Assembly (NCBI RefSeq): GCF_007828835.1
Contig: NZ_VIVL01000018.1
Span: 20,652-84,651 of the forward strand
Source: Variovorax beijingensis
GTDB taxonomy: Bacteria; Pseudomonadota; Gammaproteobacteria; Burkholderiales; Burkholderiaceae_C
Length of the DNA: 64,000 bases
Direction: 5' to 3'
The notes under the pieces were generated by a model. That model did not search any database. It worked only from the letters and a program-made list of their open reading frames with translations, and was not told where the DNA came from. The first letter of the stretch is position 1; each line of letters begins with the position of its first letter. Below, piece after piece: positions 34,519 to 44,284 of this stretch. The translations under genes and the position numbers were made by a program.

Positions 34519-34559
34519 CAAACTTCCCGGGTTGCCTCGATACTGAACCTTTCAGTTCA
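34515..34559 (+). promoter_or_regulatory. Promoter with overlapping palindromic operator for VOC gene
   Basis: TTGACA at 34515-34520 and GATACT at 34539-34544 with an 18-base spacer form a good sigma-70 promoter. ACTGAA-CCT-TTCAGT (34542-34556) and, on a second axis, TGAAC-N6-GTTCA (34544-34559) overlap the -10 and start region, the classical place for a repressor. No TetR or ArsR gene is adjacent, so the regulator is elsewhere. Confidence 0.6.
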
Positions 34560-34582
34560 TTATCAAAGACTCAGGAGATCCC

Positions 34583-35059
34583 ATGCAGAAGATCGTTCCC
34601 TGCCTCTGGTTCGACGGCAACGGCGAAGACGCGCTCAAGTTCTACAGTTCGATCTTTCCGAACTCGCGCGTGACCGACAGACTGCTCTGGGGCGACACCA
34701 ATCCGAGCCTCAAGGGCTCGCTGCTGACCGCCACCTTCGAGCTCGACGGGCAGGCGTTCATGGTGCTCAACGGCGGGCCGCAATACAAGTTCACGCCGGC
34801 CATCTCGATGCTCGTGCAGTGCGAGACACAGGCCGAAGTGGACCACTACTGGGACAGGCTGCTCGAGGGCGGCGGCCAGCCCGTGCAGTGCGGCTGGCTC
34901 ACCGACCGCTACGGCGTGTCGTGGCAGGTCGTGCCGATGGCGATGGTCCGGATGTTCCAGGACAAGGATTCGGCCAAGGCCGCCCGCGCGATGCAGGCGA
35001 TGATGAAGATGATCAAGCTCGATCTCGCCGTGGCGCAGAAAGCATTCGACGGCGAGTGA
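34583..35059 (+). CDS. VOC family protein (PhnB / 3-demethylubiquinone-9 methyltransferase-like)
   Basis: 158 residues of the glyoxalase/bleomycin-resistance superfamily, PhnB-like group: MQKIVPCLWFDGNGEDALKF, FYSSIFPNSRV, and the C-terminal GWLTDRYGVSWQVVP are characteristic. The fold is two beta-alpha-beta3 modules; the ligand and reaction are not known for this group, and the methyltransferase name in databases is not supported by a SAM motif here. AGGAGAT lies seven bases before ATG 34583. Driven by its own promoter with a palindromic operator (34515-34559). Convergent with the MATE gene, 13 bases apart. Confidence 0.92.
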   Translation: MQKIVPCLWFDGNGEDALKFYSSIFPNSRVTDRLLWGDTNPSLKGSLLTATFELDGQAFMVLNGGPQYKFTPAISMLVQCETQAEVDHYWDRLLEGGGQPVQCGWLTDRYGVSWQVVPMAMVRMFQDKDSAKAARAMQAMMKMIKLDLAVAQKAFDGE

Positions 35060-35072
35060 GCAAGCGCCGTCC

Positions 35073-36488
35073 CTACACCAGCCGCCGGATCGCCTTCCTG
35101 CGCCACACCAGCCGGTAGTAGGCCGTCTGCAGCAGCAGCATCGCGCCGAAGGTCACGGGGTAGGCCCACCAGATGCCGTTGAGCCCGATGCGGTGGCTCA
35201 TGAACCAGGCCATGGGCACCTCGATGCCGATCAGGCAGAGGATCGAGATGGCCGTGGGCACCAGCACCGAGCCGCTGGCGCGCATGATCCCCGAGATGGC
35301 CGAGGCCATGCCGAAGATCACGAGGCTCCACAGCATGATGTGCAGCAGCGTCTGCGCGATCTCGATCACCGGCGCGCTGGTGATGAAGAAGCCCATGAGG
35401 TGGCGCGAGAACAGGTAGCCCAGCAGCACCAGGCCGCCGGTCAGCACCAGGTTCATGAGCAGCGCAGTCTTGGCGATGGCCCCCAGCCGGTCGGCCCGGC
35501 CCGCCCCGATGGCCTGCGCGCCAAGAATGGACGCCGTGATCGCGATCGAGATGGCCGGGAACTGCACGTAGGCCACCACCTGGTTCACCGCGCCATAGGC
35601 GGCGGTGGCGCTGGAGCCATAGCTGTTGACCAGCGACAGCAGCGCCACCTCGGCCAGCGCCACCACGATCATCTGCACGCCCGTGGGTATGCCCACCTTG
35701 AGCACGGCCTTCAGCAGCTTGGGATCGATGCGCAGGTGGCGGATGAACTCCGCATCGGGCGCCAGCGGACTGCCGCGGCGGCGCAGGCGCCAGCCCAGCC
35801 ACAGCGTGGCGAGCACGAAGGCCAGCACCGAGGCCCAGGCCGCGCTCGCGACGCCGAGCTGCGGCAGGCCGCCCCAGCCGCGGATCAGCGCGGGCGTGAC
35901 CACGAGGCCGGTTCCGGTGGAGATCAGCAGCGTGAGCAGCGGCGTGACCGTGTCGCCGACGCCGCGCAGCATGGCAGTGGAGAGCAGGAACACGAACAGC
36001 CCCGGCATCGCGATCAGCATGATGCGCGCATAGCGCGTGGAGTCGGCCAGCACGTCGGGCGGCGTGCCCAGGAAGGCCAGCAGCGGCGTCGTGAAGGCGC
36101 CGCCGAACACGGCCACCGCCAGCCCGAGCAGGATGCCGACCGACAGCGCGGTGCCCGCAATGGCTTTGGCCTTGGCCGCATCGCGAGCCCCCCAGGCCTG
36201 GCCGATCAGCACCGAGGCGCCGGCGCCCAGGCCGATGACGAAGGCGATGAAGAAGAACATCACCGGAAAGAAGCTCGACACGGCCGCGAGCGCGCCGACG
36301 CCGATCATCTGGCCGATGTAGATGTTGTTGATGGTGCCCGACATCGACTGCAGGATGTTGCTGAGCAGCATCGGCGCGAGGAAGAACAGGAAGGTCTTCC
36401 ACAGCGCGCGCGGCGCGCCCACGGGCGCCACCGGCGTGCCGTGCAGGCCGCTCTGGCCGGTGGCTGCGTTTTCGGGGCTTGCTCTCAT
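35073..36488 (-). CDS. MATE family efflux transporter
   Basis: 471-residue multidrug and toxin extrusion protein with 12 helices in two similar bundles. Hallmarks are QSMSGTINNIYIGQMIGVGALAA (helix 1 to 2, where the Asp/Asn site is found) and GAGASVLIGQAWGARD in helix 2. It exports cationic drugs by Na+ or H+ antiport. ATG 36488 overlaps the stop of the DUF2239 gene as ATGA, so the two are coupled. The C-terminus ends with a short basic tail. Substrate unknown. Confidence 0.94.
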   Translation of the reverse strand: MRASPENAATGQSGLHGTPVAPVGAPRALWKTFLFFLAPMLLSNILQSMSGTINNIYIGQMIGVGALAAVSSFFPVMFFFIAFVIGLGAGASVLIGQAWGARDAAKAKAIAGTALSVGILLGLAVAVFGGAFTTPLLAFLGTPPDVLADSTRYARIMLIAMPGLFVFLLSTAMLRGVGDTVTPLLTLLISTGTGLVVTPALIRGWGGLPQLGVASAAWASVLAFVLATLWLGWRLRRRGSPLAPDAEFIRHLRIDPKLLKAVLKVGIPTGVQMIVVALAEVALLSLVNSYGSSATAAYGAVNQVVAYVQFPAISIAITASILGAQAIGAGRADRLGAIAKTALLMNLVLTGGLVLLGYLFSRHLMGFFITSAPVIEIAQTLLHIMLWSLVIFGMASAISGIMRASGSVLVPTAISILCLIGIEVPMAWFMSHRIGLNGIWWAYPVTFGAMLLLQTAYYRLVWRRKAIRRLV

Positions 36489-37060
36489 GCGATGGTGCTC
36501 CAGCCGGCGGCGGACAGTTTTTGAAGGTGGATGCGCAGGTCCGCGGGCCAGGAGCCGATCAGCGCCTCGAAGCGCTCGCGTTCGCCGGCGAACAGGGCGC
36601 GCGTGGCCTCCTCGAAGCCGGGCAGGGCGCCGGCGATCGCGGTCATGAAGCGGTAGGCGGCTTCACGCGATGCGCGCACGGCGTCGCGGTCGGCGTTGAC
36701 GCGGCTCGCTTCCTGGACCAGCCGCCGCAGCGCGACCGAGGCGCCGCCGGGCTGGCGGTTGAGCCAGTCCCAGTGGCGCGGCAGCAGGGTGACTTCGCGC
36801 GCGACCACGCCGAGCTTCGGGCGGCCCACGCCTCGCGGGGTTTCCTCGGGGGCCTCGGCACCGGCTGCATGCGCCACCACGCCGGCCCGGTGGTGCACGT
36901 CGAAGTCGAGCTGTTCACCGGTCTGTTCGTTGAACACGAGATAGGGCGTGTCGTCCTTGCGCTCGCGCAATTGCGCGAGCACGTCGGCGGTGCTGCCCTG
37001 GGCGATGCACTTGAAGGCCGCAAAAACTATCAGGTTGCCGGGTGGCGTGTCGGATGGCAT
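36485..37060 (-). CDS. DUF2239 family protein
   Basis: 191 residues, soluble, no signal peptide. The word VFNEQTGEQLDFDVHH, then GRPKLGVVAREVTLLPRHWDWLNRQPGGAS, of which the LPRHWDWL part is the diagnostic core, places it in DUF2239, a family of unknown function. The RPKLGVVAREVTL segment resembles the Arc/MetJ-like or HTH-type basic motif found in regulators, and the C-terminal half is helical with an RALFAGERERFE stretch. Followed with a four-base overlap by the MATE pump, so it may modulate it; this is inference only. Confidence 0.88.
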   Translation of the reverse strand: MPSDTPPGNLIVFAAFKCIAQGSTADVLAQLRERKDDTPYLVFNEQTGEQLDFDVHHRAGVVAHAAGAEAPEETPRGVGRPKLGVVAREVTLLPRHWDWLNRQPGGASVALRRLVQEASRVNADRDAVRASREAAYRFMTAIAGALPGFEEATRALFAGERERFEALIGSWPADLRIHLQKLSAAGWSTIA

Positions 37061-37103
37061 GTCGGATTTCTTTGTTCTTCGGGGGCGGTCGAAACGGGCG
37101 GCG

Positions 37104-37565
37104 TCAGTAATCTACCCGTTGGACCGCTCGGTCGTACGGCGTGCCGTCGTGGCAAAGCGCAAGGAGCGCAGCGTTGATCTGCGACAGGCTTTCCGGAGCC
37201 AGCGATTTCACCGTATCGGCACAGATTGCTTCGGCGGTCGTGACGGCAGCTTGCATCAATTTTCTGCCGCCGGGGCGAATGGCTGCGTGGCGGCCGTCTC
37301 CATTGGCGCCAGCCGTGCGTTCGGCCAGTCCCGATTTTTCGAGCAGGACCATTTTGCGAATCAACGCCGAAACCGGCAACCCCAGGGATCGGGCAAGGTC
37401 GGCCGCCGGCATGCGGCCGCCTTCGGCGCCCAGGAGCCGATGAAGCAGCGTGAAGTCTTCGTAGTTCAGGCCATGGAAGGCGCCCAACTCCTCCTGGAGC
37501 TTCAGGTTCAGGCAGGCGTGGGCGCGGCCGACGTTGAGGCACAAGGCCAGCGGATCGATGCTCAT
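37104..37565 (-). CDS. MarR family transcriptional regulator
   Basis: 153 residues with a winged-helix core: dimer helix LCLNVGRAHACLNLKLQEEL, then LNYEDFTLLHRLLGAEGGRM, recognition region PAADLARSLGLPVSALIRKM and the wing GLAERTAGANGDGRHAAI. MarR proteins are dimeric repressors released by small ligands. ATG 37565 overlaps the stop of the upstream GIY-YIG gene (ATGA). The operon promoter carries two TACCCGGGTA palindromes, which fit a MarR dimer and suggest autorepression. No MFS or enzyme target is linked other than the nuclease-like gene. Confidence 0.92.
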   Translation of the reverse strand: MSIDPLALCLNVGRAHACLNLKLQEELGAFHGLNYEDFTLLHRLLGAEGGRMPAADLARSLGLPVSALIRKMVLLEKSGLAERTAGANGDGRHAAIRPGGRKLMQAAVTTAEAICADTVKSLAPESLSQINAALLALCHDGTPYDRAVQRVDY

Positions 37566-37924
37566 GGGGCGTCGTAGCCCCGGTCGCCGTGGCACTGAAG
37601 CTCCTCGCGCCAGAGCACAAGGAGCTTTTCGAGTTCCGCGGCGCGGTCGAAGGCCGGGTCGTCGCGTTCCTTGACGCGGTCGATCACCTCGAAGCTGAAG
37701 TTCGCCGCACCATGCGCGGCCCAGTCGCGCACCAGCGCCTTGTTGCGGTGCGAACCCAGGCCGAGTTCGAAGCGGGCGCGGTTCATGGCTCCCTCCACAT
37801 CGAGGCTGCCGGCCACGTAGAGGCGGCCGCTGAGCGTGTTGCGGACGGCGAAGACGCCCGCGGGGCGGACCGTTTCCTTGTATTTCCTGGCGAGGGCGCG
37901 CCTCGTTTCCTGGGGCATGTTCAT
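37562..37924 (-). CDS. GIY-YIG nuclease family protein
   Basis: 120 residues. The signature is degenerate: AGVFAVRNTLSGRLYVAGSLD corresponds to GIY-x10-YIG (GVF and YVAG); the helix NRARFELGLGSHRNKALV supplies the conserved Arg and Asn, NFSFEVIDRV the strand typical of this family, and AELEKLLVLW the metal-binding Glu. Family members cut or bind DNA; the altered GIY and YIG words leave the activity uncertain. ATG 37924 (with a second ATG two codons on at 37918) has no Shine-Dalgarno, and the mRNA may be leaderless. First gene of a two-gene operon with the MarR regulator. Confidence 0.85.
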   Translation of the reverse strand: MNMPQETRRALARKYKETVRPAGVFAVRNTLSGRLYVAGSLDVEGAMNRARFELGLGSHRNKALVRDWAAHGAANFSFEVIDRVKERDDPAFDRAAELEKLLVLWREELQCHGDRGYDAP

Positions 37925-37934
37925 GCGCCATATA

Positions 37935-37971
37935 TTACCCGGGTAAAATAAAAACACAATATACCCGGGTA
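37935..37971 (-). promoter_or_regulatory. Promoter with two TACCCGGGTA palindromes (candidate MarR operators)
   Basis: TTACCCGGGTAA at 37935-37946 and TACCCGGGTA at 37962-37971, centres 26 bases apart, in a short AT-rich gap upstream of the GIY-YIG/MarR operon. On the minus strand TTGTGT-N16-TAATAT could be the -35/-10, with one palindrome inside the spacer and the other just upstream of the -35, so binding would block RNA polymerase. The palindromes are exact; the regulator is inferred from adjacency. Confidence 0.65.
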
Positions 37972-37982
37972 AAAATAGGCGA

Positions 37983-38477
37983 TCACCCCTCGCGCACCCG
38001 CCGCCATCCCCGTGCGAGCCGGCGATTGAGGGCCCGCACCACGCGCCATGGCCGGCTTTCGCGCACAAGCGCCAGCACATGGTCCTTCCAGGCTTTCCAG
38101 CGCGGATACCAGCGCGCGAACAGCGGAATGCGCATGAGCGCGGGCTCAACCAGCTGGAAGATGCGCGCGACGAAGGCGGTGCCGACCAGCTTGGCGGCGA
38201 CCAGCACCGTCACGCCGCTCGCGGCATGGCCGCGGCCGAACAGGAACAGCGCAAGCACCTTGACCGGCAGCAGCAGGAGCACCGGCAGCAGGAAGGCCAG
38301 CAGCGCGGCCCACGGCGGCAGTTCGCGCAACCGGTTTTCGAGCCGCGCCCAGAGCGGCAGCCGCGCGAGGCGGCGCACCAGCGCGGCGAGCGGCTCCCAG
38401 CCCCATTCCTCGAACAGCAGGATGGGGACGAGCAGCGCCGCGGCAAGGGCGCGCAGGAAGCGGATGAAGAAGCGCAT
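37983..38477 (-). CDS. Hypothetical membrane protein
   Basis: 164 residues from ATG 38477; a GTG two codons upstream (38483) is an alternative. Hydrophobic segments near 5-22, 55-80 and 88-105 are separated by basic stretches (LARLPLWARLENRLREL), and the C-terminus is strongly positive (VRALNRRLARGWRRVREG). I do not recognise the family. Topology suggests a small inner-membrane protein with a cytoplasmic basic tail. It is divergent from tex and ends 12 bases before the second MarR palindrome. Confidence 0.75.
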   Translation of the reverse strand: MRFFIRFLRALAAALLVPILLFEEWGWEPLAALVRRLARLPLWARLENRLRELPPWAALLAFLLPVLLLLPVKVLALFLFGRGHAASGVTVLVAAKLVGTAFVARIFQLVEPALMRIPLFARWYPRWKAWKDHVLALVRESRPWRVVRALNRRLARGWRRVREG

Positions 38478-38593
38478 GGCCACGGCATTGTGACCGCGGG
38501 CCGATGCGCGCTCGCCGCACCCTATGGCAAACTTCCGCGCTTTATCCGCAAGGCGTCCGAACGGCGTCGCCAGTTCCAGGGATCCCCTCCGAC

Positions 38594-40969
<2,376 letters not shown>

Positions 40970-41010
40970 AGAGGGAGAGGGCGACTGCAGATCTGCGGCC
41001 GGCCTGTTAA

Positions 41011-41028
41011 ACTAGTCATCACACTAGT
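41011..41028 (+). promoter_or_regulatory. ACTAGT direct-repeat operator of the toxin-antitoxin operon
   Basis: The self-complementary hexamer ACTAGT occurs at 41011-41016 and 41023-41028, 12 bases apart (about one helical turn), just before the antitoxin gene. Phd/YefM antitoxins bind such short palindromes next to their promoters, so this is the probable autoregulatory site. Confidence 0.6.
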
Positions 41029-41044
41029 CTGATAGAGGCTGCAA

Positions 41045-41302
41045 ATGAAAACCTGGCCCGTCCAAGACGCGAAGGCGCGTTTCAGCGAATTTCTGGAGGC
41101 CTGCCTGGCCGAGGGGCCGCAGATGGTCACCAAGCGGGGCACCGAGGCCGCCGTGCTGGTGCCGGCGGCAGAGTGGCGGCGATTGCACGCCACGGCCAAG
41201 CCCTCCCTCAAGGAGTTGCTGCTCTCGGCGGAGGCGCGCACGGAATTTCTCGTTCCGCAGCGCGGCGCAGCGCGCCGGCGGCGCATCACGCCGATTCGCT
41301 GA
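41045..41302 (+). CDS. Phd/YefM family antitoxin
   Basis: 85 residues. WPVQDAKARFSEFLEACLAE, GPQMVTKRGTEAAVLVPAAEW is the Phd/YefM N-terminal DNA-binding fold (residues 3-45); the C-terminal part (LKELLLSAEARTEF) is the toxin-binding tail, ending in a basic RRRRITPIR. It neutralises the PIN toxin encoded next and represses the operon through the ACTAGT sites. ATG 41045 is 16 bases after the second operator half. The PIN gene begins eight bases after the antitoxin stop. Confidence 0.93.
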   Translation: MKTWPVQDAKARFSEFLEACLAEGPQMVTKRGTEAAVLVPAAEWRRLHATAKPSLKELLLSAEARTEFLVPQRGAARRRRITPIR

Positions 41303-41310
41303 GCCGCGGC

Positions 41311-41718
41311 ATGTACCTGCTGGATACCAATGTGATCTCGGAATTGCGCCGACCTCGTCCGCATGGTGCGGTCGTCGCATGGCTTGCGCCGATTGCCGAC
41401 AGCGACCTGCATCTTTCCGCAGTGACGATCGGCGAGATCCAGGCCGGCATCGAAATCACGCGCGAGCAGGATGCCGCCAAGGCCGACGAGATCGAGCAAT
41501 GGGCGGCCCAGGTGGCCGCCTCGTACAACGTCCTGCCCATGGATGCCGAAACGTTCAGGCTGTGGGCCCGGCTGATGCACCGCAGCTCGAACACGCTCTA
41601 TGAAGATGCCATGATCGCCGCCACCGCAAAGCAGCATGGACTGACGGTCGTGACCCGCAACGTCGGCGACTTCGCCAGCTTCGGTGTCGAAATCTTCAAC
41701 CCGTTCGGCGCGGCATGA
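41311..41718 (+). CDS. PIN-domain ribonuclease toxin (VapC/FitB-like)
   Basis: 135 residues. MYLLDTNVISELRRPRP gives the first catalytic Asp (residue 5), LSAVTIGEIQAGIE the Glu, NTLYEDAMIAATAKQHGL the second Asp, and VVTRNVGDFASFGV the C-terminal Asn/Asp motif. This arrangement is typical of FitB/VapC toxins, which cleave RNA (often tRNA). ATG 41311 is chosen; an earlier frame start would overlap the antitoxin. The stop is 4 bases before the patatin gene, whose Shine-Dalgarno lies in the toxin's last codons, so the lipase is apparently translated from the same mRNA. Confidence 0.93.
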   Translation: MYLLDTNVISELRRPRPHGAVVAWLAPIADSDLHLSAVTIGEIQAGIEITREQDAAKADEIEQWAAQVAASYNVLPMDAETFRLWARLMHRSSNTLYEDAMIAATAKQHGLTVVTRNVGDFASFGVEIFNPFGAA

Positions 41719-41722
41719 GGAA

Positions 41723-42799
41723 ATGAAAGCCCTGCGCATCTACGCCGGCCCCGCCGCCCGCAAGCACATCGAACAGCACGGCCTGCGCCCGCAGGACGTG
41801 CGCACCATTCCCGGCGCGGCGGGCGGGCCCAAGGGCCTGATCCTCGGGCCGCTCGACCGCTTCATCTTCGGGCGCTGGCTCACACAGTCGAGCCAGCCGG
41901 TGCACCTGGTGGGCGCGTCCATCGGCGCATGGAGGCTTTCGACCGCGTGCCTGGCCGATCCGCAGAAAGCCTTCGCGCGCTTCGAGCACGACTACGTGCG
42001 CCAGCAGTTCGAGGTGCCGCCGGACCAGAAGCGGCTGAGCCCGCAGCAGCTCAGCGCGCGCTTTGCCGAGAGCCTGCTCGACTTCTACGGCGGGCGCATC
42101 GGCGAGGTGCTGCACCACTCGCGCTACAAGCTGCATGTCGTGACTTCGCGCGGCCGCCACATCCTCGGGCGCGAGGGCAGGGCGCGCACGCCCTTCGGCT
42201 ACCTGGGCGCCTTCGCCACCAACAGCCTGCATCGCAAGGGGCTGGGCGCATGGCTCGAACGCTGCGTGTTCTCCACGCCCGGCGCAGCCTTGCCTTTCGG
42301 CACCAAAGATTTCCGCACGCGCCAGCACGCGCTCAGCGAAGAGAACTTCAATCTGGTGCTGCAGGCCTCGTGCTCCATTCCGTTCCTGTTGGCCGCGGTG
42401 CACGACATTCCCGGTGCGCCGCGCGGGGCGTATTGGGACGGCGGCATCACCGACTACCACCTGCACCTGGACTACCAGCCGGCCGACGAAGGCATCGTGC
42501 TGTATCCGCATTTCCAGCGTGCGGTGGTACCGGGCTGGCTCGACAAGGGCCTGCGCTGGCGCCACAGGTCCACCAGTTTCCTGGACCGCATGGTGGTGCT
42601 GGCGCCCGATGCCGACTGGGTGCGGTCGCTTCCCAATGGCAAGCTGCCCGACCGCAAGGACTTCATCCGCTTCGCGAACGACGCGCAGGCGCGCATCGGC
42701 GCATGGAGCAGGGCCACGCGCGAGGCAGAGCGGCTTTCCGACGAGTTCGAGGCCTGGCTCGCAACCGGCAGTCGCACACGCGACATCCTGCCGCTCTGA
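41723..42799 (+). CDS. Patatin-like phospholipase family protein
   Basis: 358 residues. The oxyanion GPKG segment (GAAGGPKGLILG, about 32-43), the nucleophile elbow GASIGAWR (Ser about 63) and the catalytic DGG in YWDGGITDYH (about 236-240) make the Ser-Asp dyad of patatins. No signal peptide. Patatins hydrolyse acyl esters of phospholipids or lipids. ATG 41723 with GAGGAA just ahead is closely spaced behind the PIN toxin gene. I do not recognise the subfamily precisely; a cytoplasmic lipid-remodelling role is plausible. Any tie to toxin-antitoxin function is uncertain. Confidence 0.9.
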   Translation: MKALRIYAGPAARKHIEQHGLRPQDVRTIPGAAGGPKGLILGPLDRFIFGRWLTQSSQPVHLVGASIGAWRLSTACLADPQKAFARFEHDYVRQQFEVPPDQKRLSPQQLSARFAESLLDFYGGRIGEVLHHSRYKLHVVTSRGRHILGREGRARTPFGYLGAFATNSLHRKGLGAWLERCVFSTPGAALPFGTKDFRTRQHALSEENFNLVLQASCSIPFLLAAVHDIPGAPRGAYWDGGITDYHLHLDYQPADEGIVLYPHFQRAVVPGWLDKGLRWRHRSTSFLDRMVVLAPDADWVRSLPNGKLPDRKDFIRFANDAQARIGAWSRATREAERLSDEFEAWLATGSRTRDILPL

Positions 42800-42889
42800 A
42801 CAGGCTCCGCCGGGGCAAACCCCGAGGGGCTGCCCGCGCAGCGCCTTCGAGAATGGCCAGCTCACTCTTCTCAGAGAAAGCCGCCACTC

Positions 42890-43873
42890 ATGCCGCAGGT
42901 CCCCATTTCACGCCGCCGATTCACCCTTGCCGCCGTCGCCGCCGCGACCGTTCCGATGCCCGTGCTGGCACAAGGCACCTGGCCCAGCAAGCCGATCCGC
43001 ATCATCGTGCCCTACACGCCGGGCGGGTTCACCGACCAGATGGCGCGGCTGGTGCAGGTCGGCCTGCAGGCGCGGCTCGGCCAGCCGGTGCTGGTAGACA
43101 ACAAGCCGGGCGCGAACAGCCTGATCGGCGTCGATGCCATTGCCAAGGCCGCGCCCGACGGCAGCACCTTCGGCGTCGTCATCGCGGCCTATGCGGCCAA
43201 CACCACGCTGTATCCCAAGCTGCCCTACGACCCGCAAAAGGACCTGACGGGCGTTTCGCTGATGGGCATCTCGCCGCTGCTGGCCGCAGTCAACGTCGAT
43301 GCGCCGTTCAAGACCGCGCGCGAGCTCATCGACTACGCGCGTGCGAATCCCGGCAAGGTGAGCTTCGGCTCGTCGGGCAACGGCTCGGCCGCGCACCTGA
43401 CGACCGAGCTGTGGAAGTCGCTCACGCAGACCTACATGATCCACATTCCGTACCGCGGCGCAGTGCCCGCGCTCACGGACCTGATGGGCGGCCAGATCCA
43501 GCTGTTCTTCGACGCACCCACGGGCCTCATCAACCAAGCCAAGGCGGGCAAGGTGCGGCTGATCGGCGTGGCGGGCGACAAGCGGCTGGCGGCCGCGCCC
43601 GATGTTCCGACCTTCATCGAGCAGGGTTTCGCGGGCTTCACCGGCAGCACCTGGGCCGGCATGCTGGCGCCGGCCGGCACGCCGCGCGACGTCGTCAAGC
43701 GCATGTCGGAGGAGGTGGCGCGCATCATCAAAAGCGACGAGACGCGCGCCAGGCTCGACGCCATGGGCACCATTCCGGCGGGCAGCACGCCCGAGGAGTT
43801 CGATGCCTTCATCAAGGCCGAGACGGCCAAGTGGGGCAAGGTCATCCGCACGGCGGGCGTGAAGGCGGAATAG
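42890..43873 (+). CDS. Bug family tripartite tricarboxylate transporter substrate-binding protein
   Basis: 327 residues. An SRRRFTLAAVAAA signal with twin Arg suggests Tat export, cleaved near VLAQG. The mature start WPSKPIRIIVPYTPGGFTDQ is the Bug hallmark; VDNKPGANSLIGVDAIAKAA and SFGSSGNGSAAHLT are conserved ligand-pocket segments. Binds an organic anion in the periplasm; no TctA/TctB permease lies in the window. Preceded by a 90-base gap after the patatin gene and convergent with the T6SS island, to which it is unrelated. Sequence differs clearly from the Bug protein at 9255-10235, so ligands probably differ. Confidence 0.93.
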   Translation: MPQVPISRRRFTLAAVAAATVPMPVLAQGTWPSKPIRIIVPYTPGGFTDQMARLVQVGLQARLGQPVLVDNKPGANSLIGVDAIAKAAPDGSTFGVVIAAYAANTTLYPKLPYDPQKDLTGVSLMGISPLLAAVNVDAPFKTARELIDYARANPGKVSFGSSGNGSAAHLTTELWKSLTQTYMIHIPYRGAVPALTDLMGGQIQLFFDAPTGLINQAKAGKVRLIGVAGDKRLAAAPDVPTFIEQGFAGFTGSTWAGMLAPAGTPRDVVKRMSEEVARIIKSDETRARLDAMGTIPAGSTPEEFDAFIKAETAKWGKVIRTAGVKAE

Positions 43874-43880
43874 GAAAACC

Positions 43881-44267
43881 TCAGGCTGCCAGCACCAGCA
43901 CCTTGAACTGGCTCGGCACGATCCGCATGCCGACGATGTTGCAGCGGTTCTGCACCGACAGGCTGGTCATGCGTGTGCAGGGCGTGCCTTTGAGCAGCAC
44001 GGTGAAGGCCCCGGTGACGTGGCGCGAGGGCCCCATCACCGTCTGCGACACCACGCCCATCAGCACGCCCGCGTTGTCGCCGTTGGTGATCGGCGTGACG
44101 GTGGCCAGGTTGTGGGCCGGCGCGCCGCCGAAGAGGATGTTCCAGGCGTTGGGGATGGCCGTGGGTCCGAGCGCGATGTTGGGGTAGGGAATGGGCAGCG
44201 CCGGCGGCGTCTTGCAGACGTCGGGGAAGGCGAGATCGAGGCCCATCATCTGGCAGTTGGCGAACAT
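43881..44267 (-). CDS. DUF4150 PAAR-like spike protein
   Basis: 128 residues, a stand-alone DUF4150 domain: FPDVCKTPPALPIPYPNIA, then PTAIPNAWNILFGGAPAHN, the proline and glycine-rich strand pattern of PAAR-like tips, and the cysteine-containing GTPCTRMTSLSVQNRCN. PAAR-like proteins cap the VgrG spike of the type VI secretion machine and usually carry or recruit a toxin. Here nothing is fused after the domain: the protein ends in FKVLVLAA. ATG 44267 has a GGAGCACC purine stretch ahead (AAAGGAG). It is the last gene of the leftward vgrG island, 17 bases behind DUF3540. Confidence 0.9.
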   Translation of the reverse strand: MFANCQMMGLDLAFPDVCKTPPALPIPYPNIALGPTAIPNAWNILFGGAPAHNLATVTPITNGDNAGVLMGVVSQTVMGPSRHVTGAFTVLLKGTPCTRMTSLSVQNRCNIVGMRIVPSQFKVLVLAA

Positions 44268-44284
44268 GCGGTGCTCCTTTTCTT

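Noticed and set aside
37983..38477. Phage holin-like reading of the small membrane protein
   Set aside because: No phage genes are nearby; three hydrophobic segments with a basic tail are not specific for holins.
41045..41718. Phage or integrated element around the toxin-antitoxin pair
   Set aside because: No integrase, direct-repeat ends, tRNA or composition shift beyond the small operator patch is visible.
42800..42889. Possible small gene between patatin and Bug genes
   Set aside because: Open frames here are short extensions of shadows, with no ribosome site or family sequence.
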